Assembly (NCBI RefSeq): GCF_011745365.1
Contig: NW_024468910.1
Span: 124,001 to 188,000, forward strand
Length of the DNA: 64,000 nt
DNA from: Cryphonectria parasitica EP155
Taxonomy: Eukaryota > Ascomycota > Sordariomycetes > Diaporthales > Cryphonectriaceae
Reading direction: 5' to 3'
The notes below the pieces were generated by a model. It did no database searches, was not told the DNA's origin, and saw only the letters and a program-made list of their open reading frames with translations. Positions 53,399-63,268 of this stretch are shown one piece after another (position 1 is the stretch's first letter; every line of letters begins with the position of its first letter). A program made the position numbers and the translations under genes.

Positions 53399-53821
53399 AT
53401 GACGAACGCCTCGGTACAGACGTCCAACGAGCTTCGACAGCATGACCTGGAACAGATGACGCGCGCAGAATTCAAGGAATTTCCTTTCCAAGGCGTTGCG
53501 AAGTGCATTACAATTGGTGGGGAGAGAATGTTCCATTTGGAGTTTTCGCTTCCTGGTGTCTCGGGAGACGTTGGTCTGCCGGTGAGCTCGATTGATCATG
53601 GATCGCCGAAATCGGGTTCAGGTCCTAATCGGAGGAGGAGAGTGTCGAAGATATCATATCTGGGATCGAGGTCACCTGGTGATAAGTGGACGCCAGAGGA
53701 GGATGAGATGGTACGCAGCATGAAACGCGATGGCCGCTCCTGGGTTCAGATACATAGCGCCCTTCCACACCGTTCCAAGGGTGCGATCCAAGTTCGGCAC
53801 TCGACTAAACTCAGGGGTTGA
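53399..53821 (+). CDS. Small Myb/SANT-like DNA-binding protein
   Basis: The ATG at 53399 gives 140 residues. The C-terminal 45 residues form one Myb/SANT repeat: KWTPEEDEMVRSMKRDGRSWVQIHSALPHRSKGAIQVRHSTKL, with the three spaced aromatic/hydrophobic positions (W, W, and a hydrophobic replacing the third W). A basic NRRRRVSK stretch precedes it. The N-terminal 90 residues are unrecognised. Single-repeat proteins of this sort are common in Aspergillus-like fungi and are taken to bind DNA; targets are unknown. It is a complete single-exon gene with a TGA stop. Confidence 0.75.
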   Translation: MTNASVQTSNELRQHDLEQMTRAEFKEFPFQGVAKCITIGGERMFHLEFSLPGVSGDVGLPVSSIDHGSPKSGSGPNRRRRVSKISYLGSRSPGDKWTPEEDEMVRSMKRDGRSWVQIHSALPHRSKGAIQVRHSTKLRG

Positions 53822-54751
53822 CCCGGTGAGGTACAGCAGCTGAGGTTAGCAACATGTTAGAAGTTATTGACGTGGTAGAGTACTTGCATACAAAAAGAAA
53901 TATAACCCTGTTTTAGAATCTAGCCTGAATTTCGCCGACATTGGCGTGGAATAATTGCGAGTCGTAGCTTTCCTAGACCCTCCATGCGTAGGAGTTCGCT
54001 AATCGCACACATGACGGCGATCATCCCGGTCCAGGCTCAGATGAATGGGCAAGGGACGGGCCGCTCGGCCGGGGATCCAGCGGCCAAATAACAACCCAAG
54101 GGTTCCGCAACCCAGGTGTATCAGCGGTCCCAGCCCAATTCAAGTATCGTAAAAATTACAGTCAGATCAACCAGCGGAGGAGAGGCAGAATGTGGGGCTT
54201 TTAGGAGATTCCAACCGGCTTAGGGCTATAAATAGCCTAGAGTACTTGTCCCTATGAGGTTAGTCCTGGCGGCCGGAATAAAGTCGGCATCCTTTCTTGG
54301 TTGACCCAATGAAATCGACAGATGCCATTGTTACCTCCTTGATCTCCAGAGCAATCATTGGTCAGACGTGGATTGAGACAGGGGTGCCTTCCAAACAACA
54401 AGCCAACGATTCTGTTCACCATTCACCCAATAGTGCCCGTCAGTTATGGTTTGGCAGGCAAGGAGAGCCGTCAATTATACCAGCAGGTTGTGAGAGTATT
54501 TGGGGAAAATACAGCAAAAAAATCTCCTTTCACCCTAGAAAACTCCCGACCCTCGGCCACGAAATGATAGATCAACAAGTTATCGAAATCCGTCCGTCAC
54601 TCGACCCTTGATGCCAACTTCCCTCGTGCAATGTCCGCTTCTAAAACCAAGAATGATACATGTCCTTACAGAAAGCGTAAGATATTTGATTGCTTCAGGC
54701 TGGAGCAACAAGCGGAGTCAAGGTCCAGTTGGAGAGAGCGAGTAGTGACCA
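53822..54751. other. No supported gene
   Basis: A 104-residue plus frame (54297-54611) has no domain, no splice support and no coding-like composition. Confidence 0.4.
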
Positions 54752-55252
54752 TCAAGGCTGTGGCAAAGACGATCTGCCAGAAAAAGACGGAGCCCGACTT
54801 GGTTGTTCATATGAATTCAGGGCAATTTCTGAATGGTGGCTGGGTTGTCGGCTCTCTGGAGGCCGATACCCTACTATCGAATTGATCATGAACAGGATGC
54901 CATGTAGCCAAACCATGTTTGGGAGGTTTCCGGTAGTCGAAAGCGCAATCGCTGTCGCAAAGATTGCGATAACAGCAACACCGATACCCATGGAATGGAT
55001 GACCATGTGCCAAGGGGCCTGGTTCGATGATTTCCCGGATGGAATAGCGTAAAGAGTGTAGGCGGTGACCAATACGGTTGCAACTTGAGACGTGAGTGGT
55101 ATCACGTACACAACTTCGACAGGAACCGAATCTCCACGAACGAGTACGAAGACGAAGATCAAAACGACTTCAACACATTCAAGGATTGCCGTGCATGCCC
55201 ACCACTCTTCCCGTCCAACCGCCCTCGCGAAGACATGGATAATCGCAGCGAT
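54752..55252 (-). CDS. Multi-pass membrane protein, last exon
   Basis: The minus frame runs from a 3' splice site (ttag at 55253) through IAAIIHVFARAVGREEWWACTA to a TAA at 54752. It holds at least three hydrophobic helices: AILECVEVVLIFVFVLV, VATVLVTAYTLYAIPSG and MGIGVAVIAIFATAIAL, plus MVWLHGILFMINSIVGY. A 52-nt intron (55253-55304, gtgagt...ttag) precedes it. The next upstream exon is only partly readable (CRVCDSQ joins in frame, but a TGA lies just before), so the 5' end is uncertain or decayed. It resembles fungal integral membrane proteins with seven helices; no function can be given. Confidence 0.5.
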   Translation of the reverse strand: MAAIIHVFARAVGREEWWACTAILECVEVVLIFVFVLVRGDSVPVEVVYVIPLTSQVATVLVTAYTLYAIPSGKSSNQAPWHMVIHSMGIGVAVIAIFATAIALSTTGNLPNMVWLHGILFMINSIVGYRPPESRQPSHHSEIALNSYEQPSRAPSFSGRSSLPQP

Positions 55253-55450
55253 CTAAATCATCATCTCAGAATAACAATGCTGCAACCCAAAGACTTCAAC
55301 TCACCTGAGAGTCACAGACTCGACAACTCTCGTATTTTCATGGAGTAAGCCTGTCGACGCGTTATCCTGTAAACAAGTGGTTGCCCGCGCACAACGAATT
55401 GGTGCACACCCGAAAGCTGAGACCAATTACCCTGCCACTATTCCAGCAAG

Positions 55451-55616
55451 GCTGCTCCCAGAATTGTGATTCTGGATCTGCTCCCAGATACGGTAGGTGA
55501 TCTCGGTACATGGGTAGTTACCGACGCGTAATGGCAGGGGTGCTCACAGATATGTGATTCCCGGGTTGTTCACAAATACGTGATTGCAGGGGTGGTCGCA
55601 AAAGTGTGATCGGCGA
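55451..55616 (+). repeat. Degenerate 26-bp repeats
   Basis: Three adjacent 26-bp units at 55539-55616 (ggtgctcacagatatgtgat..., gttgttcacaaatacgtgat..., ggtggtcgcaaaagtgtgat...) and one diverged unit at 55451-55476. Confidence 0.55.
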
Positions 55617-56096
55617 TCGCCGCCCTGTGGCACCAAAGTGCTCAAAAAAACTTATTATCCTCAGGCATCAATTTGTATTCTACCCCACTCACGATGTCAG
55701 GATCTTATTGTCACCCTATCGTCACAGTTGGTGGCCGTTTCAACGCCGCTTTCATCTTGTATCTGAGACTTACTATGCTCCCTTAGAACCCTCAACCCAT
55801 CCCTTCCTCTCAACACCAAATAGAATATCATTCAGAACCTCCTTGCAACCAAAGATGCAGCCTTACTGCTTCCCGTCTCGCTCCTCAGGGTTTCGGACAG
55901 AACCGTGTTATAACATAGGTGAAGGAGGCTCTGTCATTTTTGTGTACCAGGGCAATAGATTCGTCATGGTTTTGACTGGTATAGCTTCTGGGATGCTCCC
56001 GCAGTGTCAGCATATTGGTATCTCTGAAATGATTTCCACCTACCTCAACTGCCCACGTGCTCGTTCACATGACAGAGGCTCCGCAACTCGGGGAGT

Positions 56097-56180
56097 TCAT
56101 TCGATTTTTCCTTTGCCTTTGCAATCGGTGCAAATACCACCATTTTTCATGCCCTCGCCATTGCAAGCTTCGCATTCCAT
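56097..56180 (-). CDS. 27-residue CxxCxGxG microprotein
   Basis: Reading minus from ATG 56180 gives MECEACNGEGMKNGGICTDC and a short tail to TGA: two CxxCxGxG units, the zinc-binding motif of DnaJ central domains, in a free-standing short frame. It is too short to prove by coding statistics, but two perfect motifs by chance are unlikely. It may be a complete microprotein or an exon of a longer gene. It lies just downstream of the split phosphotransferase gene. Confidence 0.45.
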   Translation of the reverse strand: MECEACNGEGMKNGGICTDCKGKGKIE

Positions 56181-56222
56181 CGTGCTCAGTGAATTGACGG
56201 CCGCAGGTAGTGAATAAAGGCC

Positions 56223-57206
56223 TCAAAGTGGTTGCGGCAACACGTTGCGTGACGGGGTACATGTTAGGTTTAAATGCGAGCCGTCGCCGTGTGTCGGGCA
56301 GCAGTTTCGGCCCGAGCCACTCCGCTGTGGGGCTATTTCTGCCAGTCGCACCATCTCCCTGACGAAGTCCTCATCCTGCTCTGGTGAGTCTCCAAGCCTA
56401 GAAAAACAAGCATAAATCCTGGATGCCACACTCTCCAATACCTCTGCGAATCTACCGCCGAGGCATAGTCCTTCCTGGTGAAGTTTTGCTTCGGCATCCT
56501 GGAACTGGCTGCGGTCTAACCGCCTGGCGAGGGCCTGTCGTGATATATTCTTGTGCGCGAGATGCTGAGGATTATCTAAGATGTTTTTGATCCTCTCATC
56601 CGGCCATAACAGTGGAAAAGGCATCGGGTAGTGATTTACTTGCCAAGGAGCAGTTTGAGCGAACTCCCAATCGATGACGGCCAGGAAGTTCAAATCATCG
56701 TCGACTATAATGTTTTGGGTGCCGAGGTCCATGTGATTAAGGGGATATTTTGCGTGAGGCGCTTGAAATAGTGTCGTAGACCGTACAATGTCAACGAAAA
56801 CCAACGCACCGAGCTTGCGGAAGTGCGACAGGTTTTTACCTGTACTGCCATCCGAGGAGTTCGCCCGGTACAAAGCTGCTTCTCCAAGAGCAGTGAAGTA
56901 CTCGATAGCGTTAGAGAAAGGTCCTTGTGACATAAATCCTTCCGCTGCAGCGGAAGACAACTTGTCGATGATGGGCTCTCCTGTTTTCGTTATGGCGGAG
57001 ATGGACCCGATCAGTGGATATGATAAGGTTGCTAGCGACGTTTGGATCATTGTCCATTGAGCCATGATATGCTGTTGCTTTGCAAACTAGGACATGTTAG
57101 AATCCTCCAAGGCAACAAGAGAAAAGATTCACAGACCGACAAACTGCAAAGGTCTGGCACCATATCTTGCAGCGTGTTCCCATAAAAGCCTTCTATAAGC
57201 ATGTAG
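56223..57206 (-). pseudogene. APH-type phosphotransferase, C-terminal part (split by hAT)
   Basis: The frame from 57065 to 56223 carries the aminoglycoside/choline-kinase-like catalytic core: HMDLGTQNIIVDDDLNFLAVIDWEFAQTAPW (catalytic Asp, Asn, then the IDWE metal-binding Asp). Upstream on the minus strand a short exon (57206 to about 57135, MLIEGFYGNTLQDMVPD) is followed by an intron with a ttctaac branch site ending in tag near 57088. The exon is cut at 57206 by a hAT element and resumes at 60770. Such fungal proteins phosphorylate unknown small molecules. With the insertion removed the reading frame is continuous across the junction. Confidence 0.8.
57199..57206. repeat. hAT target-site duplication GCATGTAG (left)
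   Basis: Repeated exactly at 60770-60777: the 8-bp duplication typical of hAT transposons. Confidence 0.9.
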
Positions 57207-60200
57207 CAGCGTTCCACACAAGTCAAGCGGAATCAAGCGGCTTGACAAGCGAAGTTGACGGTTTGGCGATGGTCTTCAAGACAAGTAAGCGGCCTTTTTG
57301 ACCAAGCGGCTTGCAAGCGAACAAGCGAATTGCCTCAGTCCTATTGTGGGTTCTTATAGGCTCAGTTGAAGCTATCGCGGCCCACTCTGGATGCAACCTT
57401 GCTGGGGTTTTTGGTGTTTTGGCCTAGGCTTTTGCCCTGGCCCTTGGCTATTCGGCCTATATATCCGTATTAAGTCTTTTCCTCCGCTGGCAGGCAAGCT
57501 CTTCTGTACCTCTTCTACCCTTGTACTTGGCATCCTCGCGTTTACTTCCTCGCGTTTCGCACCTGGGTGTCCTCGCGTTTATCTATCATCGCTTTCCTTT
57601 TACTATCATGGCTAATAGCAATGCTTTCAACCAGCTTAGCTACGCGAGATATACCTCTATCCAGAAGCAGATTGATGCCTACGATGCTACAGCACAGTTC
57701 TCTCTTGGTACCCTCAAAGACCTCCTACGCATTAAGGTTCCAGGACGATCCCATGCTTTTGTCCCAGCTCGCTGGATGCCAACATCATCGGCCAAGAGGA
57801 AGCGCCACGGGTCTGATATCTGGCATTTCGGCGAGAAGCTCTTCGAGGTTATCGTACAGGCTGACGGCACATGCAAAGTTGCAGCGGATTGGTGGTTCTG
57901 TTGCCTCTGCGATCAAAATAATCGACAGACCTTATATACTACGCGTAATAGTATCTCGACAAGCATATCAGCAGCTCTAAAGCATCTCGAAGGTTGCGAT
58001 AACGAGGGCTATAACCTTGGCAAGCTGAAAGAGCTTGTTGCAGAGGCAGAGAAAGAGGAGGTTAGCCCAGAGGAGCTTGGCTGGCGAAAGCGGCGAAGAA
58101 TAAACCATCGTGGCCTTTTCAACAACAGCAGTCTATATACAGCGCCTGATGCCTTGAAAGATGCTGCTAACGCTCCAACTCGTGCAGTTGTTAGTCTCGC
58201 GAAGAAGGCTATAACAGAGCTGGTTGCTTGTTGCGATATACCTCTTTCAACTCTCGAGGCGCCTTAGTTCCGCCAGCTGTTGATGGTCTGGAATAGTACC
58301 CTGACGGAGCACTTTTTCCCTCGAAGTGATGGCATAGTGATGAGATGGCTGTTTGAGGCGTTTTACGAGAATCTAGCTGGTCTTCAGCTCTAGCTTCAGT
58401 GCGAGGCTATCTCGAAGATTCATCTATCTGCTGATCTCTGGATCTCGCTTAACTACAAAGGCATTCTAGCAGTGGTTGCGCATTTTGTTGATAGCGATGC
58501 AAAGCTGCGAAATCGCCTTATAGCAGTGAGGATGATCAACGGCCAGCATACTGGCAAGAATCTCCAGTGGCATCTCCATTAGATTATTATGGCTTTTCAG
58601 CTTGAGGAGCGGCTCGGCTGGCTTATTTTTGATAACGATAGCACGAACGATAAGGCAATAAGGCTTCTTTTTCGCAAGATGTATGGCTTCAATCATCGTG
58701 AAGCTGAGAAGCTGCGGATTGAACGGCGATGCCGCTGCTGAGGCCATATTATTAACCTTATTGTCAAAGGCTTCCTCTCTGGTAACGCTAAACAGATACT
58801 CGAGGCTGAAGACAGCGATGCTGATGAGGTAAGTTGAGCTGTTTTGTATCTTCCTGGCTTATTGCTAATATTTAAGCAGGAATTCGAGCAACAGAGGAAT
58901 CAGTGGGATCAGTGGCAGCGAGAAGGATCTATACGCTGCGCTCATCTTATTGTAGTCTTTCTCAAGGCAAGTGTACAGCGGGTTCAGGATTTCGAGAAGA
59001 TTGTTCAGAACTCTTTGTTTTCTTCAGAGGACTAAGATCTCGAGAACACTACAGCCTTTTTGGCAGAGGCCCTTCCTCAGCCAACAGCACAAGACCTTAC
59101 GATGCCACCACTACCGCTTCCTACAGACCCTACAGATGAGCAAACTGGCGATATATCTACCTTGCGGCCAGTGGTAGCTCAGGAGATGCGATGGAACTCA
59201 ACAGAGGCTGAGATATCGCGGCTGCTGAGGCTGAAAAGACCTATTGATTTCTGGGTTAAAGAGCAAGTTCGAAGCGGTGCTAAAATACAATCTTTGAGTG
59301 AGCAGGACTGGCGAGTGCTTGAGGCAACTCGAGATCTTTTGCAGCCATTCCTATGGCATACAAAACACCACGAGGGGAACGCTGTAGCTGTTCATGATGT
59401 CCTCAGTTCTTTGTAGGATCTCAAGAAGCATTTGCGATTCTTTCAGGAGAGATTTGGAGGCAGAAAAACGTATGCTGAAGAAGAAATCCTTGAGGAGATT
59501 ATTGTCTCGCCAAATGCAGAGAAACTAGCCCTCCAGCAGCCCTCATCGCGATATCAGGCCCCTTCAAGACCTTCCTCTCGGCCCTCGCCTCGACTCTCCC
59601 CTCGACCCTCCTCTCGACTTTACTCTCGGCCCTCCTCTCAGCGTTCCTCTCGGCCCTCCCCTCGACCCTCCCCTCGATCCTCCCCTCGCCGTCGAGCTTC
59701 ACAGTCTTCAGATATATTTCCCAGCACTCCAGTACGGGAATGGCCAGATGTTGGTTCTCAATAAGAGGCTGAGATATACCCCGAGGAATGTGAGCTTGAA
59801 GGTGCTGAGTTTCTGAGAGAATCAGTAGCCCACGCGTTGGCAATTCTCAAGCGATATAAGAGCAAGCTTCGCGAATGCCCTATATATTTTGCTGCTGCTG
59901 TTTTGCATCCGAAATATCGCCTGGTTGGTATTCGTATAGCAGCGCCAGCTATTGCTAACGATGTTGAACAAGAGTTTAAGGCTTTTTACGAGAAATATTG
60001 GGCATATAAAGATCCAGCCTTATCATCAGCATCAACACCCAGCTTGCAGGAAGATTAAGAACATAACAAGCCAAAGAAGCAGTGGAGGACCGCCTTCAGA
60101 GCACAACCAAGGCCAAAGCATCAACGGCTATAGTTAGAGCTGGAGAAATATCTCCAGCTAGAAGAGGACGACGAGGACGACGATGGTTTTGAGCCCCTCG

Positions 60201-60769
60201 TCTGGTGGGCAGCGCGTAAGGCCGAGTTTCCAGCCCTCTCACAGATGGCCTTCGACGTCCTATCTATCCCCGCGATGTCGTCCGAATGCGAGAGAGTCTT
60301 CAGCCAAGGGAAGCTTACGATGTCCTCGCAGAGGAGGAGAATGAAGAGCAGCACTCTCGAGCTCCTTTTGTGCCTCAAGGACTGGCTGAAAAATGGAACG
60401 CTGGCAGGACCAGCAGCAGAGATGAGGAGGAAAGGCATTGCCTAGCAGCTTTTTGCCAAAAAAAGGCATTCGAGGGGGTCAGAAATGTTTCTTTCAGCAC
60501 TTGAGCGAGGGACCTCGCGCGGATCAGAGCGTAACAAGGAAAACTATCATCATATGCCTCTGTACCGGTTGAACCACGTGCGTAGCTCATTTGTTACTCT
60601 CACCACCTTTCGTTTCGTATATCTATCGTACATTCCTAATCCGGTATAGTGACCAAGTCACCAAGCGAATCAAGCGGCCAGGTACTAGAAGACAAGCAAG
60701 CGGCCAAAATAGTTAGCAAGTCAAGTGGAGGGCTACCGCTTGCCTTGACTTGACTTGTGTGGAACGCTG
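57207..60769 (+). mobile_element. hAT DNA transposon, 3,563 bp
   Basis: The ends are cagcgttccacacaagtcaa and its inverted match (ttgacttgtgtggaacgctg), with 8-bp duplications outside. Subterminal caagcgg/aagcggc motifs recur at both ends (57230-57330, 60660-60740), likely transposase-binding sites. A transposase pseudogene fills the inside. The element sits inside an exon of the APH-type kinase gene. Confidence 0.92.
57608..60445 (+). pseudogene. hAT transposase, several stops
   Basis: From ATG 57608: a BED-like zinc finger (WWFCCLCDQNN...ALKHLEGC, about residues 96-130), then a TAG at 58265 where Gln is expected. The catalytic region runs on in frame with further stops. GHIINLIVKGFL (about 58742-58777) is a hAT landmark. 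A 51-nt intron (58829-58879, gtaagt...gctaat...cag) precedes a later exon with WRVLEATRDLLQPF. An odd Ser-Pro-Arg repeat (59565-59700) interrupts the protein, and the dimerisation block FDVLSIPAMSSECERVFSQG closes it (60250-60320). Several stops replace Gln codons. The element is non-autonomous but its ends look usable. Confidence 0.8.
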
Positions 60770-61191
60770 GCATGTAGACAGCGCCAGCATCGGCGGCGAG
60801 CTGTGATCCGGGACCTTCGTAGGCGTAGACGCGAGGCATAACCACGGTCGGGAGCCTCTGTCTCACGAAACGCATTGTAGAAACCTCGCACGCGATCGAA
60901 TATTGTTCGTCCGTTTCGTTCACTGTTGGTAGAGTGTCAGGGTGGCGAGGCAATCGAACACGTGCGATGATAAGACTGTCGTCCTCAGCGACCATCTCAA
61001 AGCAGATCCAATACTGCCCTGCCGAAAACGGCTCGCTCATACTGAATTTCTGGCCTTTGATGAGCTCGGCATGGTGCAGAAGCACGCCTTTTGTCCAGCT
61101 TGGCAAGCAATCCCACCAATCGCTCTTTCATGCCGTTGTAGTCCCAGCCGTCGAACGATGTCCATCTTGTGCTTGGGGCAATTCTCGACAT
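60770..61191 (-). pseudogene. APH-type phosphotransferase, N-terminal part
   Basis: ATG 61191 starts WTSFDGWDYNGMKERLVGLLAKLD, then the frame shifts near 61100 to one that reads HAELIKGQKFSMSEPFSAGQYWICFEMVAEDDSLIIARVRLPRH, the nucleotide-binding lobe of APH-like kinases. PRVYAYEGPGSQLAADAGAVYM follows, cut at the hAT insertion. The part beyond 57206 continues it in frame. The frame change is a further break or an unplaced intron. An LTR begins 20 bp upstream of the ATG, so the promoter has also been displaced. Confidence 0.75.
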
Positions 61192-61210
61192 ATTAAGTCT
61201 GCTGGGTTCC

Positions 61211-61377
61211 TAAGGAGAAACGTATGAGCTGAGCACGTGGAAGTGGCTGAATGAGTGTTGAGATTGAATCTATCTAATACAAAAGGAAGATCTTCTAAGT
61301 AACTAAACCAGGCTCTGAGATGGTTTATGAGGAGACCAAAACAGAGGGTTAGGGTTAAATATGCCCCATTTTTCACA
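61211..61377 (-). repeat. 3' LTR of the second Copia, 167 bp
   Basis: The same 167-bp LTR as at 6314 and 13885 with, by eye, one base difference (tagaagatc for tagatgatc). Purine tract agatgggggg lies next to it on the minus strand. Confidence 0.9.
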
Positions 61378-61560
61378 CACCCCCCATCTGACTGGTCAGA
61401 TGTGCCAGAAAAGTGGGTCTTTTGTGGGGTCCCCGCAGACGCGTTTAAGCTTATGTGGGCGCGTTTTACAGTCGCCTTGCCTCCTTCCAGTCCTCTTTCT
61501 TTTTCAACCAGCTCTTTTTCCATCTGTTTTCAAGGTTTTTGAAAGCCTCCGCGCGTCAAT

Positions 61561-63103
61561 ATGCCTCTTCTAGTCACTCCAGATTTCTCGTCAGGCGAGT
61601 CTGACGTTTCTGTCCCTCTCAGCGAGCTCAGTATGGCTGTTTCCGATGACAGCGACTCTGCTGAGGGCGAGATCCATGTGGCCTCTTCTGGTCCTTCTCC
61701 CGATGTGGAGACTGATGAGGATCCCTTGGGTGCAAACCCCAGCTCCCCTGCCAGTGTGTCTGAGTCGCATGGTGGTCCCTCGATGGCCACAGAGAAGAGC
61801 GCGAGCCCTGTTCAGCCTGTCTTGATTCCAACCGCTGGTCGGCACCCTCTTCCTGATGTGAGTATAGAAAGAGCTGCCTGGGGATTGGTATGGGCTGAAC
61901 TGATTGTTCTTGTTTCCAGGGACGGCGGTCTGGCCTGCCTGCTTCAAGTCCTCAAGCTCCGGTCGAGTCGTCTGCCGCTCGTGCTGATACCCTGATTTTG
62001 CGTCCTTCGGTCGATGGTGCCTCCGATTCAGTCGGTGTTGGTCTTTCCAAGCGCTCTGGTGCTGGTTCTACGGGGATTTCTAGCCCGTTTATCGATGACG
62101 ACGACGATGATGATGAAGACGGCTCTGTGCTCCTTCAGGAGGCGCCCAAGACTGTAGGTTCGCACCGCTTTTTCTTCCAATGTTTACCTGGCTGACCCTT
62201 TTTCAGGCTTCCGGTAGCCTTTCAAGTTCTGGGCCAGTCGCAACAAGGCCTGTCACCGAGCAGGGTATGGCTCGTTTGAGGTCCCAGGATGCGTTGATGC
62301 AGGAGCTTCAGCAGGAGCGCCTCGATGTGGCTGCTGGAGACGCCGCCAAGTTGAGGACTCCTCGGTCGCGAGCCAAAAAGACTTTTCCAGTGGCCACCCC
62401 TTCCAGTACTCCCGCTGCAGGTTCCTTGAAGAGCCAAGACGATGCTTCCTGGGGTGCTGTTCGCGATGTTCCATGCATTGGCTGTATCAAGAGTCTGGCT
62501 GCGAGCGGCTCTGATGGTTCCTGTCACGACCAGAAGGACTCATCTGCTGCTCGCTGTGCTCGGTGTTCGAAGGGTCACAAGTGTATTCCGGTCCCTTTCT
62601 ACCTCATGCCTTTTGTGGACGAGCTTTATATGGCCAAGCGTGCGCTTGCTTCTGCTGAGGAGATGGATGCTCCTACGCCCTCGAAGAAAAGGACGCGCGC
62701 TGGAGTGGAGAAGGAGAACTCCACTCTCAACCTTGCTCCTCTGGGGACCCGATCCAAGCATGCTGTGTGGGCTTAGAAAGCTGCTCTTGAGCATTTTGAG
62801 GCGGGCAAGTTTTCGGAGGTTGACGAGCTGCAGAAGCAGATTGAGGCGCTCACGGAAGAGCGTGATGTGCTCCTTGCTGAGCAGGAGGCTGATCGTAAGG
62901 AGGCAGTTTCACGCTCTGCCAAGGAGGGGAAGGCCGTGGTTTCGGCTAAGAAGAAGGGAAAACAAGCTGCCGTTCAGTCTGTCTCGCGCTCTGTCGATGA
63001 TCATCCTGTCGAGTCTTACCGTGAATGGCATCTGAAGCACGAGAAAGCCAAAGCTGATATCGAGGCAGTGCTGGCTACCCTTCACCCCCCACCTAAGGAG
63101 TGA
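61561..63103 (+). CDS. Antisense three-exon Cys-rich coiled-coil gene inside Copia
   Basis: It runs opposite to pol. Exon 1 61561-61857, intron 61858-61919 (gtgagt...aactgatt...ccag), exon 2 61920-62153, intron 62154-62206 (gtaggt...gctgac...ttcag), exon 3 62207-63103; both introns are phase 0 and restore one frame. The product is acidic and Ser-rich (exon 1), then Ser-rich with a seven-Asp run (exon 2). Exon 3 has a coiled coil (RSQDALMQELQQERLDV), a Cys-rich patch (CIGCIKSL...C...RCARCSKGHKC) that could bind zinc, a basic stretch and a final coiled coil (EVDELQKQIEALTEERDVLL). One TAG at 62774-62776 (CAG expected) is the only break. About 475 residues if read through. The function is unknown; it is kept in both Copia copies here. 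Confidence 0.7.
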
Positions 63104-63268
63104 GCCCTGTTCAGGCTTAGGTGTGCTCTAGGCTTTGGTGGATGATTGGGTTTTTTGTGGTTAAGTCCTTTGGTTCGTCGTTTGATGAAGGTTGCGCGCT
63201 TGGTTTGCGTGTTTCTGGGTGATACTCCTGGGCTATAAGCCCTCGTTTTTGATTTTGACAAATGAAAT

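Noticed and set aside
55606..56217. Plus 203-codon ORF
   Set aside because: No domain, composition like noncoding DNA, begins inside a tandem repeat; the opposite strand holds the CxxCxGxG microprotein.
60484..60605. tRNA-like stretch on the minus strand (ggttcaaccggtac...ggtccctcgctcaa) near the hAT right end
   Set aside because: Resembles A- and B-box spacing, but I could not pair a T-stem or acceptor stem; no tRNA called. A tRNAscan-SE run would settle it.
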